The notes under the pieces are model-generated. The model was not told the origin of the DNA and did not search any database. It saw only the letters and a program-made list of their open reading frames with translations. The position numbers and the translations under genes were made by a program. From positions 1-31,361 of IMG/VR virus record IMGVR_UViG_3300025280_000108: 31,361 nucleotides of DNA; one strand, 5' to 3'. The first letter of the stretch is position 1. Each line of letters begins with the position of its first letter. Positions 20,106 to 27,242 of this stretch are shown piece after piece. Origin of the DNA: a virus.

Positions 20106-22474
20106 CAGGAACTCCTCACTTGTTCCTGATTCTCGGCAATCTCTCCCAGACGTTCATTGAGACGATTAGCAACTTGATCCGCAAATTGTCGAGCCTGGTG
20201 CATATTAGAAGCATCAGCACCATTGATATTGATAGTGGCGTTCACGGTCGTTCCATTTGGATGACTAGGCGAGTGACTGGAATGGGAAGCTCCGTTAGAT
20301 ATGTTTGAAGAGTTACTTCGGTCAGGACGGTAATGCCACAATCCTGTTGGTATATCCGGAATTATGGGCGGAACATATGAAGGGTGTTGTAGACCGCTCC
20401 TGACATTGGACGTGCCACCAGGGATGTTTGGTATATCAGGCAACAAAGGAATCGCATTGATCTCATCAATACGGGCGTTAAGAAAATCAATGAGTTCCTC
20501 CATTGCCCGTTTAATAGGACTGGCAAAGTCAATGCTAAAAGCATCTTTGATACCACCCCAGACAGCATTCCAGTTCTCCTTAATAAAAAGGATTGCCTTA
20601 ATCAATGCTCCGCCAGGGAGTAACCACCCCCATTTGCTTTCGTAGGCAGTTTGAATACCAGTACCGGCAGCACTAAAGGTTGTTTTTACCCCATCCCATA
20701 TGGGCTTCCAATTATCCCTGATCCATAGAATAGCCTTAATCAATGTTCCGCCAGGGAGTAACCACCCCCATTTGCTTCCGTAGGCAGTTTGAATACCAGT
20801 ACCGGCAGCACTAAAGGTTGTTTTTACCCCATCCCATATGGGCTTCCAATTATCCCTGATCCATATAATAGCCTTAATCAATGCTCCACCAGGGAGTAAC
20901 CATCCGAAATTGCTTTCGTAGGCAAATTTAATACCAGCACTGGCAGTGCTAAAAGCATCTTTTGCCCCATCCCATATGGGCTTCCAATTATCCCTGATCC
21001 ATAGAATAGCCTTAATCAATGCTCCGCCAGGGAGTAACCATCCGAAATTGCTTCCGTAGGCAGTTTTAATACCATCACAAGCAGTGCTAAAGGTTGTTTT
21101 TGTCCCATCCCATATGGGCTTCCAATTATCCCTGATCCATAGAATAGCCTTAATCAATGTTCCGCCAGGGAGTAACCATCCGAAATTGCTTTCGTAGGCA
21201 GTTTTAATACCAGCACTGGCAGTGCTAAAAGCATCTTTTACCCCATCCCATATGGGCTTCCAATTATCCCTGATCCATAGAATAGCCTTAATCAATGTTC
21301 CGCCAGGGAGTAACCACCCCCATTTGCTTTCGTAGGCAGTTTTAATACCATCACTGGCAGTTTCAAAAACTGTCTGTGTTCCCTTCCATGCAGCACCCCA
21401 AACATCCTTAAGAAAAAGGATTGCCTTAATCAATGCTCCACCAGGGAGTAACCACCCCAATTTGCTGCGGTAGGCTTCAGAAATGAAGTCAAAGGCTATG
21501 GAGAGGCCATGTATAATATCATCCCATTTCTTCCATATCACGATGCCAGCCAATACGACTGCGGCCAACGCCAGGATGATCAGCGTAATCGGCCCCATTG
21601 CAATCGTGAGTGCAGCAAAAGCACCGGTTAAAATCGTAATGGAAGCAACCAGGGTTGGAAGGATAAGAAGGAAAACACCAGCAGCGAATGACATTGTTCC
21701 AAGGGCAGCGGCTGCGATAACGATAACTTTGGTCAAGTGTGGATGTTCTTCCGCAAATGCGGTAACCTTTACGGCTACTTTAGTCAAAAAAGCAGCCATC
21801 TTTTCAAGCGCAGGTAACAATCCAATGACTATAGCCTGATGAACATCGCCCATTGAATTTTTTAGTTGGATAAATTTATCGGCATCAGCTTCGGCATGAC
21901 CGGCAGCAACACCCATGACGGCAGCCAATCTTTCTGTGAAATCAGCTGTCGCATCTACAGATACACCGGTTGCGTCCGAAGTATTAGTCAAACCAACCAT
22001 GAACTTCGATAAGGTTTCAGAAACAGTAGTGGCTGATCGCCCAGAGAATGCAGCGGCATCAAGGACAGCAGGGAGAGCCTGAAGAGCCTTTTCTTCATCC
22101 CCGATTACAGCAACTAACCGAGTGAGAACTTCACGTTGTTCTTCATCGCCGAAGTTCGTCTTTCTCTGTAGAGAAGTGATAGTGCGTTCAATCTCTTTTC
22201 TACTACTTGCATAAGATGAACCAACCCCTTGTAGTGCAACGTCGAGTTTACGAATACCTCTCTCTTGCTCATTAACACTTTTGATACCTAATGCAAGCAC
22301 ACCCAACGTTGCAAGGCCGAAACCAGTCAAGGCAGTTCCGAACCCTCGTATCTTTCCAGCATTTTGTTTGATGCTGTCATTAAACCGTGCGAACCGGCCT
22401 TGAGCTTGATCAAGCGATTTCTTGGATTCATCCTTGACCTTTAGCAGCACTGATAGAGTGGCAATATCAGCCAT
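20105..22474 (-). CDS. Tail tape measure protein with seven 46-residue repeats
   Basis: The 789-residue protein sets tail length. It starts behind AAAGGAG. The N-terminus (about 5-110) is helical and coiled-coil-like (KVKDESKKSLDQAQGRFARF). Hydrophobic helices cover about 250-315 (VIVIAAAALGTMSFAAGVFL; ITLIILALAAVVLAGIVIW), consistent with membrane or channel activity at DNA entry. Residues about 340-661 are seven tandem 46-residue repeats (GWLLPGGTLIKAILWIRDNW...). The C-terminus is Ser/His/Pro-rich. It follows the frameshifted chaperone genes, the standard order. By the usual rule of about 1.5 angstrom per residue the tail would be near 120 nm. Confidence 0.95.
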   Translation of the reverse strand: MADIATLSVLLKVKDESKKSLDQAQGRFARFNDSIKQNAGKIRGFGTALTGFGLATLGVLALGIKSVNEQERGIRKLDVALQGVGSSYASSRKEIERTITSLQRKTNFGDEEQREVLTRLVAVIGDEEKALQALPAVLDAAAFSGRSATTVSETLSKFMVGLTNTSDATGVSVDATADFTERLAAVMGVAAGHAEADADKFIQLKNSMGDVHQAIVIGLLPALEKMAAFLTKVAVKVTAFAEEHPHLTKVIVIAAAALGTMSFAAGVFLLILPTLVASITILTGAFAALTIAMGPITLIILALAAVVLAGIVIWKKWDDIIHGLSIAFDFISEAYRSKLGWLLPGGALIKAILFLKDVWGAAWKGTQTVFETASDGIKTAYESKWGWLLPGGTLIKAILWIRDNWKPIWDGVKDAFSTASAGIKTAYESNFGWLLPGGTLIKAILWIRDNWKPIWDGTKTTFSTACDGIKTAYGSNFGWLLPGGALIKAILWIRDNWKPIWDGAKDAFSTASAGIKFAYESNFGWLLPGGALIKAIIWIRDNWKPIWDGVKTTFSAAGTGIQTAYGSKWGWLLPGGTLIKAILWIRDNWKPIWDGVKTTFSAAGTGIQTAYESKWGWLLPGGALIKAILFIKENWNAVWGGIKDAFSIDFASPIKRAMEELIDFLNARIDEINAIPLLPDIPNIPGGTSNVRSGLQHPSYVPPIIPDIPTGLWHYRPDRSNSSNISNGASHSSHSPSHPNGTTVNATININGADASNMHQARQFADQVANRLNERLGEIAENQEQVRSS
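20492..21457 (-). repeat. Seven 138-bp tandem repeats inside the tape measure gene
   Basis: Identical blocks such as CCAGGGAGTAACC recur exactly every 138 bp (for example 20613, 20751 and on to 21441). Units 5 and 6 (about 20630-20905) differ at only a few bases, while the two outer units are most diverged. Each unit keeps Trp at positions 2, 15, 20 and 24 (variants Phe at 15) and ends with AYxSxF/W. The pattern shows recent amplification by unequal recombination of whole 46-codon units. Confidence 0.95.
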
Positions 22475-22491
22475 GCTGCTCCTTTGCTACC

Positions 22492-23252
22492 TTATTCATC
22501 TTCATCATCATCTTCATCCAACAGATCGGTCATCCACTTCCAGAGCTTCACTTGATCCGAAGTCAACTTGTCAAACCCTTTGTCCTGATTGATCTGTGCT
22601 TTGATAGCTTTCCATGACCGGTAAACATTAACCATCCGCACTTCTGTGACATTCTGTCCTTTTGCGGTTTCAAGGTCACAGTTAAATGTTTCTGCGATCT
22701 CACTTAAAGTAGCGTCTGGGGGTTGGGGGTAGTCACCGTTACGGTCTGCGATATATCGGGCAAGAGCTGTGTACCGTTTTTTAGTTCATCATCCGATTGG
22801 TCATTTATAGACTGCACCATGAGATAAGCCAGTTCATCATTGGACAGGTCTTTGAACGCTGATGGATTGTTCCAAGGTTTTGGAAGAAGCTGACCTTGGA
22901 GGTCTGTCCAATTCCAATCAATAATGCGTCTTGCTAGAGACTCACAAGTTGCATCAATCCAATCAGTAGTTTCCTCCGCATCAATGTCTTTGCCACTCAT
23001 ACCTTGAAGCCTACTCAGCATAATCGATTCCCCAACGGTTATCACGGGAATATATTTGATCCATTCGCCGATGTGTACATAGGATAACTGGCCTTCCTTA
23101 ACAATCGCACCATCTGCAATGATCCTCCCGATGCTGATAGTGCAATCATCCGATTTACGACATATTGGAGGGATTTTCCAGTTAGGTTGTGGTGGGACGA
23201 TCTCGCTATCCACCACAACCGCTGGCACTTGACTTTGATGTTCTTGCTGCAT
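22492..23252 (-). CDS. Tail assembly chaperone, -1 frameshift product (GT-type)
   Basis: Slippage at A_AAA_AAC (22782-22776) joins the first 159 residues of the upstream chaperone to 94 residues in the -1 frame, giving 253. The -1 frame is closed by two TGA codons just before the site and coding-like right after it: RYTALARYIADRNGDYPQPP, TLSEIAETFNCDLETAKG, VNVYRSWKAIKAQ, VKLWKWMTDLLDEDDDED. This is the lambda G/GT arrangement: the short form coats the tape measure protein and the long form recruits the tube subunit. The extension ends 18 bases before the tape measure start. Confidence is high for the frame switch, moderate for its rate. Confidence 0.88.
22704..23252 (-). CDS. Tail assembly chaperone, zero-frame product (G-type)
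   Basis: The 182-residue protein starts behind GGAGACCC. It is the usual small acidic-helical chaperone between tube and tape measure genes, with a strand-rich N-terminal half (CTISIGRIIADGAIVKEGQL; LSYVHIGEWIKYIPVITVGE) and a helical C-terminal half (DIDAEETTDWIDATCESLAR; NDELAYLMVQSINDQSDDEL). After the slip site at about residue 159 it continues to TTPNPQTLL and stops. Residues after the slip site are poorer in secondary structure, as expected for a short terminator tail of the unshifted product. Confidence 0.85.
   Translation of the reverse strand: MQQEHQSQVPAVVVDSEIVPPQPNWKIPPICRKSDDCTISIGRIIADGAIVKEGQLSYVHIGEWIKYIPVITVGESIMLSRLQGMSGKDIDAEETTDWIDATCESLARRIIDWNWTDLQGQLLPKPWNNPSAFKDLSNDELAYLMVQSINDQSDDELKNGTQLLPDISQTVTVTTPNPQTLL
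22776..22782 (-). promoter_or_regulatory. -1 ribosomal frameshift slippery heptamer A_AAA_AAC
   Basis: In the zero frame the codons are CTA AAA AAC GGT, so the heptamer A-AAA-AAC is in the X_XXY_YYZ phase required for -1 slippage. A_AAA_AAC is one of the recognised slippery heptamers, though bacteria usually slip more readily on A_AAA_AAG. After slippage the next codon is CGG at 22776. No strong stem was confirmed by eye downstream. Confidence 0.88.
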
Positions 23253-23290
23253 TGGGTCTCCTTTACTTAGTTCTGTTATTTAGTCTTTAT

Positions 23291-23698
23291 TTAAGCTCTG
23301 GTCGGTGCGGCTCCATCAGCAGCAGCGGAGCCACCATTGTGCCGCAAACTGAGCGAATACTTGATAGCGTCGTTTACCGAGGCTGTGATTGAATAGCTGG
23401 TTACGATAGCGAAACCGTTATACCCTGTGGAGCCATCCGGCTCGAAGTCCCATTCTTCGCCTTCCAAACCCAACTCACCGAAGATCGTTGCATCGCCCTG
23501 GGACGATGCAGGGTCCCAAGCACCGTCTGCATCCATCGTAGCTGTAGGTTTGCCAGCTAGGAAGTTCTGCCACGAATCCGCAAAGGCTGTGATATCTGCT
23601 TCCGGAACACTGAAGTTGACCGTAGCGGAACTAAGTTCATCTTCTAACGCCACTGAATCAAAAGAGAAATCCGCATCTTTACCATGAGTTCTTGCCAT
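23291..23698 (-). CDS. Tail tube protein paralogue 3
   Basis: The 135-residue protein starts behind GGAGGTGCATA. It begins MARTHGKDADFSFDS and contains ADITAFADSWQNFLAGKPTA and WDPASSQGDATIFGEL. These blocks match the paralogue at 23751 almost position for position and the longer one at 24222 more loosely. The C-terminal strands (YNGFAIVTSYSITASVNDAI) are tube-like. Position directly before the chaperone pair is where a major tail protein is expected; this one is most likely the main tube subunit or a co-subunit. Confidence 0.82.
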   Translation of the reverse strand: MARTHGKDADFSFDSVALEDELSSATVNFSVPEADITAFADSWQNFLAGKPTATMDADGAWDPASSQGDATIFGELGLEGEEWDFEPDGSTGYNGFAIVTSYSITASVNDAIKYSLSLRHNGGSAAADGAAPTRA

Positions 23699-23750
23699 TA
23701 TGCACCTCCATAATTTGCCCTCTGAGGGCTTAAATTGGATTCTAGGGCTA

Positions 23751-24176
23751 TTACGACACTACCCTGGTAGTTGCACCGGAATTTTGGATAGAAGCCGAAT
23801 AACTGGCTTTATCCCCGACAGGAAAAGAAATCGAAAGAGACGCTACCAGAGAACCGGTTGGGGCTGATGCTGCACATTGATACTCCGGATCATTGGTATC
23901 CGGCCCAGAACCAGTAGGGTCTAAAACGGTTGCAACTACTCCACCACCCACGGCATCAAATAGAGTATTGACACCCTGGCTGGCTGCTGGATCAAGAGAA
24001 CCTCCAATATCAATCGTGACGTTTTTCTTGCCAGCCAGAAAGTTTTGATATATATCTGCAAAAGCCGTAATGTCGGCTTCAGCAACCGCGAAGTTGATTG
24101 TCGCCGTATCGAGTTCATCTTCAATAGCCACTGCGTTGAAGCTGAAATTCAAGTCTTTGCCGTGCGTCCTCGCCAC
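23751..24176 (-). CDS. Tail tube protein paralogue 2
   Basis: The 141-residue protein starts at GTG 24176 with GGAGGTGAAGA upstream. It begins VARTHGKDLNFSFNA and shares ADITAFADIYQNFLAGKKNV and LDPAASQGVNTLFDAV with its neighbour, but its C-terminal third differs (about 85-141, PTGSGPDTNDPEYQC). Conserved N-terminal two thirds with a variable end suggests a shared tube core with altered surface. Each paralogue has its own ribosome site. Confidence 0.82.
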   Translation of the reverse strand: MARTHGKDLNFSFNAVAIEDELDTATINFAVAEADITAFADIYQNFLAGKKNVTIDIGGSLDPAASQGVNTLFDAVGGGVVATVLDPTGSGPDTNDPEYQCAASAPTGSLVASLSISFPVGDKASYSASIQNSGATTRVVS

Positions 24177-24221
24177 TCTTCACCTCCACATTTAATCTAA
24201 TGATCCGGATCAACCATGTCG

Positions 24222-24974
24222 TCAGTCATTATATTCTCGAACGCCGAAAGCTATCACAATGCTAAACGCCCTACTACCACCACCAGACACAGTGGCCACC
24301 GCCCTCCAATATGTATCAGTGACCGTAGCTGTAATTTCTTGGACTTCATAGGTGGCTGTACTGGTCTGATTGAGAGTGGTAAAGGTAGCCCTGGTAGTTT
24401 CACCGCCTGCTGAAGCATTAGCATCACTCTCTATGGTAACCACCAGATCATTGCTTCCTGATCCTGATGGAGCAGCTAGCAATCGCAGGACTGCAACACC
24501 ACGTTGACTGGCACCGATCGCTCCCTGTTGGTACTTGGTGCCAGTAGCAGTGGACGAAATAGCTGTAGCAGTATAGAGGATGATGGATCGGTTTAAGGCA
24601 TTATCACCCCGCCAGTTAACATCAAGAGTGATCGCTTCACCAATCGTGGATGCCCTGGCTTGATCGCCTGGATTAGTCAAACCTTCATATCCGAAGGAAC
24701 CAGCTACTGTATCTTGATAAATTCCCAATTGGCGGTCTACTGTCGTAAGGTCAGCAAACATTTCAATATCATAGCCACCAGAGGCGGGGTCAAGTAGACC
24801 ACCTATGCTGGCTGTGAATCCTGGCTTGCCTTCCAGGTAGGTCATATCAGTATCAGCAAATGCAGTGATGTCAACTAACGCATTGGTTACGTCAATTGTA
24901 CAAACATTGGATACACCAGAAAAATCAAATTCATCTACATAATGGGCAACTGATTTAGCATGGATTCTAGCCAT
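24222..24974 (-). CDS. Tail tube protein paralogue 1, enlarged
   Basis: The 250-residue protein starts behind GAGGTAC. It opens MARIHAKSVAHYVDEFDFSG and has VDITAFADTDMTYLEGKPGF and GGLLDPASGGYDIEMFADL, aligning with the two shorter paralogues. About 100 further residues form beta-rich segments (AITLDVNWRGDNALNRSIIL; NDLVVTIESDANASAGGETT; VTDTYWRAVATVSGGG). The extra region could be an Ig-like or surface decoration domain. It may be a distinct tube, tail-terminator or tip-proximal ring protein. Confidence 0.8.
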   Translation of the reverse strand: MARIHAKSVAHYVDEFDFSGVSNVCTIDVTNALVDITAFADTDMTYLEGKPGFTASIGGLLDPASGGYDIEMFADLTTVDRQLGIYQDTVAGSFGYEGLTNPGDQARASTIGEAITLDVNWRGDNALNRSIILYTATAISSTATGTKYQQGAIGASQRGVAVLRLLAAPSGSGSNDLVVTIESDANASAGGETTRATFTTLNQTSTATYEVQEITATVTDTYWRAVATVSGGGSRAFSIVIAFGVREYND

Positions 24975-24976
24975 AA

Positions 24977-25273
24977 TTATGTACCTCGCGACCGTTCATT
25001 TTTCTTACGTCTGAGCGGGTTGTCTCGTTTCTTTTTTATCGCAGCAGCACTCCGCACCAGTAAGGCTTTTTGTTCTGGAGACCCATCATAGACTGCAATG
25101 GCTCCGGTGCTAAAAAGTCTTTCAGCATTAACACTTTCATCGCCATCCAGTTGGAACCTTTGCCCTGCCTCAACCTTGGTAGAACTCGGAATAGAACCTG
25201 GAGCATTCAGTATGTTTAGACGAACAAGTGCAATCAACCATTCTTCAGCTAATTCGTTCTGCGAATCCTCCAT
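24977..25273 (-). CDS. Small structural-region protein, related to its neighbour at 25245
   Basis: The 98-residue protein starts at ATG 25273, overlapping the previous gene by 29 bases, with AAGGA upstream. Residues about 35-60 (VEAGQRFQLDGDESVNAERL) followed by FSTGAIAVYDG look like the motif FSLDGDEPLTEKELIDGG in the preceding gene, so the two may be duplicated. The C-terminus is very basic (KKKRDNPLRRKKNERSR). Similar small proteins of unknown role lie among connector genes in other phages. Confidence 0.65.
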   Translation of the reverse strand: MEDSQNELAEEWLIALVRLNILNAPGSIPSSTKVEAGQRFQLDGDESVNAERLFSTGAIAVYDGSPEQKALLVRSAAAIKKKRDNPLRRKKNERSRGT

Positions 25274-25493
25274 CGATCAATTCCTTCTCAGTTAGTGGTT
25301 CGTCACCGTCTAGGCTGAATACATCACCATGCGAAATTATCAAGAATGTGCTAGAACTAGAAGGCCCATTCATAAGCCGGAACTTTTTCAATGCCTTTAA
25401 CACAATACTAGGATATGTACCCAAGGTCTGACGTTGAACTTCTCCTTGCTTGCTCAGCTGTTCCAGGCGATCAGCTGCATCCTGAGCATTCAT
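25245..25493 (-). CDS. Small structural-region protein
   Basis: The 82-residue product uses ATG 25493, chosen for the GTAGGAG site eight bases upstream; ATG 25529 would lie inside the previous gene. The N-terminal half is helical and charged (NAQDAADRLEQLSKQGEV), the middle has IVLKALKKFRLMNG and the end has VFSLDGDEPLTEKELIDGGF. See the paralogue at 24977. It lies between the tail terminator-like gene and the tube genes. Confidence 0.65.
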   Translation of the reverse strand: MNAQDAADRLEQLSKQGEVQRQTLGTYPSIVLKALKKFRLMNGPSSSSTFLIISHGDVFSLDGDEPLTEKELIDGGFAERIS

Positions 25494-25503
25494 AGTTATA
25501 CTC

Positions 25504-25929
25504 CTACGGCTCATCAGCCCAGATATCATAGAATGCTCCTACGTGGAACCAGCGTTCACGTCCAACGTGTTCAGAGAAGATCACATCCCGCACTTTCTCG
25601 CAATAAAGGAAAGTATGATTTTCAATGCTCAAAGTAGCGCGATCCAGAAGATTGATAATCTGGCTCTGGATATCCTGGCCTGGTTTAGGCCATCCATCAT
25701 CCGTAACAGCCTTCACAAGGTAACGAACTGTGTGGTATTTCTCGGTAGGACTGAAGGATCGAGAGGAATCCACATTGTCAACGAAGTTAAAGACCACGAA
25801 TGGTGGTGCAGTCTCTTCCGGTGCTATCCAGTTATGCACTCCACCTGTTGCAAGACTAGTAACAGCAGATACATTTAAGGCTGTGAAAAGGCCCTTATCG
25901 CAAGCCTGCACTATATTGTCAGTCGACAC
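25504..25929 (-). CDS. Tail terminator/completion protein (DUF3168-like)
   Basis: Starting at GTG 25929, which overlaps the stop of the preceding gene and has GAGGAG upstream, the product is 141 residues. It has STDNIVQACDKGLFTALNVS, then WIAPEETAPPFVVFNFVDNV, YHTVRYLVKAVTDDG and the C-terminal VGRERWFHVGAFYDIWADEP. This matches the DUF3168 / tail terminator pattern (helix, then PPFVVF, then a strand pair). Such proteins cap the tail tube and meet the head connector. A longer upstream ATG at 26070 would overlap the gp10-like gene by 150 bases and is not favoured. Confidence 0.82.
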   Translation of the reverse strand: MSTDNIVQACDKGLFTALNVSAVTSLATGGVHNWIAPEETAPPFVVFNFVDNVDSSRSFSPTEKYHTVRYLVKAVTDDGWPKPGQDIQSQIINLLDRATLSIENHTFLYCEKVRDVIFSEHVGRERWFHVGAFYDIWADEP

Positions 25930-26266
25930 TGGTGAAAAGCTCCTCAATCTCATCATGAAATCGCGGCTTGACAGACAGGAGAGCTGGCACCATGTAAGGA
26001 CGGGCTGGCATGTTGCGAGTGCCGAGTTCAAGGAAATGGGCGTAATCGGTGCCGGTGTTAACCTGACCACCGATTCCCATTGTATCTAATTCAGTGTGAA
26101 TCGCTGCACGGTTTCTACCAGTATCGACAGGAGACCTCTTTTTAGCCTCAGCTTCAACCCTAAATAGGTTGCGCCGCACAATTTTCTTTAACTCCGGATG
26201 GACCGTATCTATTAATTTCTGTAGCTTCCGGTCATCAAGTTCGCTGCGAAAACTGACACTAATCAT
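25919..26266 (-). CDS. HK97 gp10-like tail component
   Basis: The 115-residue protein starts at ATG 26266, overlapping the previous stop (TAATG). It contains RNLFRVEAEAKKRSPVDTGR, then IGGQVNTGTDYAHFLELGTR and MPARPYMVPALL. SPVDTGxxR, a Gly-rich turn and YAHFxELGTR...MPARPY are characteristic of the HK97 gp10 family, a small protein at the head-tail joining site. Length is normal. Confidence 0.93.
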   Translation of the reverse strand: MISVSFRSELDDRKLQKLIDTVHPELKKIVRRNLFRVEAEAKKRSPVDTGRNRAAIHTELDTMGIGGQVNTGTDYAHFLELGTRNMPARPYMVPALLSVKPRFHDEIEELFTSVD

Positions 26267-26607
26267 TATGCGTTTTTCTCACCTACTGAAATTTCTAGGT
26301 GACCAATACCAAAAGCCAAATTCGAAGGCTTCCGCACTCCTACAACCTCAAAGACACGCGATCCACTATCCATTGTGACCCTCTTTGTTTCATCAACCGC
26401 CACATCATGATTGGCATAGATAACGTATGTCCTCAGGTTATCTTCTCTGTTGAGCCGTATGGCTTCAGTGGTGCGACCACTGATTTCGGATAACCGGCCT
26501 TGAAAGGTGTTACCGTTGGCATAGCTACTGCTTCGCCCACCGTATCCATCGGCACTTAACGTCCGGTTCTGAATGGTAAATGTGGTATCTAGGAGTCCTG
26601 TAAACAT
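26266..26607 (-). CDS. Head-tail joining / head closure protein
   Basis: The 113-residue product opens MFTGLLDTTFTIQNRTLSAD, followed by GYGGRSSSYANGNTFQGRLS and an RVTMDSGSRVFEVVGVRKPS strand set. It fits the phage head-tail joining protein family (SPP1 gp16-like head closure), with the typical N-terminal strands and DGYGGRS turn. It is followed directly by the gp10-like gene, the standard order. Confidence 0.85.
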   Translation of the reverse strand: MFTGLLDTTFTIQNRTLSADGYGGRSSSYANGNTFQGRLSEISGRTTEAIRLNREDNLRTYVIYANHDVAVDETKRVTMDSGSRVFEVVGVRKPSNLAFGIGHLEISVGEKNA

Positions 26608-26610
26608 GTA

Positions 26611-26862
26611 CTACGGCTTCGCTTTCGATTGCTTCGCTACATCAGCTTTTAGTACTGGCTCAACTAATCGGTATTGCAATATCGAAACAATGGCATTGAC
26701 TGACATATGGCCTAGTGCCTCAAGCTGTTTCGGATCGTCTATGGTTCCATCTTCGATTCTAGCCCGGGCATAACGGATAGTATCTCGCAGCTGTGTAAAA
26801 CCTTGCCCTGGAACTAACCGTAAGATTGTTTCCACTAGTCGTTCCACTAATTTATTAATCAT
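26611..26862 (-). CDS. Small helical protein of unknown function
   Basis: The 83-residue protein starts behind GAGGAG and is helical (INKLVERLVETILRLVPGQG; DDPKQLEALGHMSVNAIVSI) with a basic C-terminus (KQSKAKP). It has no clear membrane span but is amphipathic at the start. It ends 3 bases before the head closure gene and follows the membrane cassette; whether it belongs to that cassette or to the connector is unclear. Confidence 0.65.
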   Translation of the reverse strand: MINKLVERLVETILRLVPGQGFTQLRDTIRYARARIEDGTIDDPKQLEALGHMSVNAIVSILQYRLVEPVLKADVAKQSKAKP

Positions 26863-26874
26863 GTTTTTTACTCC

Positions 26875-27084
26875 TCACCATAACAACCATCGGGACAGAA
26901 CTTCCATAGAAATAGCCCCAGTGCCGATCAGACCACCACCGGCCATCACCTTCTGCCGTGTTTTGTTTCCGCGTTCATAGAGTATTTCTACTCTGGCTTC
27001 CATAGCCTGGATGCGCTCTAAAAGGTTATCTTGGCTAACCTCTATTCGTCCCAACATGCGCTGAACATCATCCCAGGGAGTCAT
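26875..27084 (-). CDS. Coiled-coil protein with hydrophobic C-terminus (XhlA/holin-accessory-like)
   Basis: The 69-residue protein has a coiled-coil N-terminal half (VQRMLGRIEVSQDNLLERIQ, then AMEARVEILYERGNKTRQK) and a mildly hydrophobic end (VMAGGGLIGTGAISMEVLSR, WLLW). Coil plus C-terminal membrane segment recalls XhlA-type holin accessory proteins, but the segment is short and weak, so this is a suggestion. It starts 3 bases after the preceding stop (27090-27088), within the membrane cassette. Confidence 0.6.
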   Translation of the reverse strand: MTPWDDVQRMLGRIEVSQDNLLERIQAMEARVEILYERGNKTRQKVMAGGGLIGTGAISMEVLSRWLLW

Positions 27085-27087
27085 TGG

Positions 27088-27240
27088 CTATTCATTCTCC
27101 AATACCTTCATCCCCAATGCGATAACCCCTCCGATGGTACCGGTGGCTATCTCAGGCATCCCCTCGGTAATGCCTACCACTGCAAGTCCACCAAGCACTA
27201 TTATGGCGAGGAATATCTGCGGCCGTACCTTGCCGATCAT
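27088..27240 (-). CDS. Very small membrane protein, holin-like (50 residues)
   Basis: The frame begins at ATG 27240, two bases after the stop of the beta-rich membrane protein. It has one clear hydrophobic segment (IFLAIIVLGGLAVVGI) and a second, more polar one (IATGTIGGVIALGMKVL), with a short charged start (MIGKVRPQ) and acidic end (ENE). Two short spans in 50 residues is a small-holin plan. No enzyme domain is present. Its size explains why it is easily missed. Confidence 0.68.
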   Translation of the reverse strand: MIGKVRPQIFLAIIVLGGLAVVGITEGMPEIATGTIGGVIALGMKVLENE

Positions 27241-27242
27241 GA

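Noticed and set aside
20492-21457. Regular 138-bp repeats as a CRISPR array
   Set aside because: The repeats are contiguous, coding and without spacers; they are protein repeats of the tape measure gene.
22712-22728. C-rich stretch (ACCCCCAACCCCCAG on the minus strand) as the chaperone slippery site
   Set aside because: It does not fit X_XXY_YYZ. The -1 frame is already coding-like from 22776, directly after A_AAA_AAC, which is a better site.
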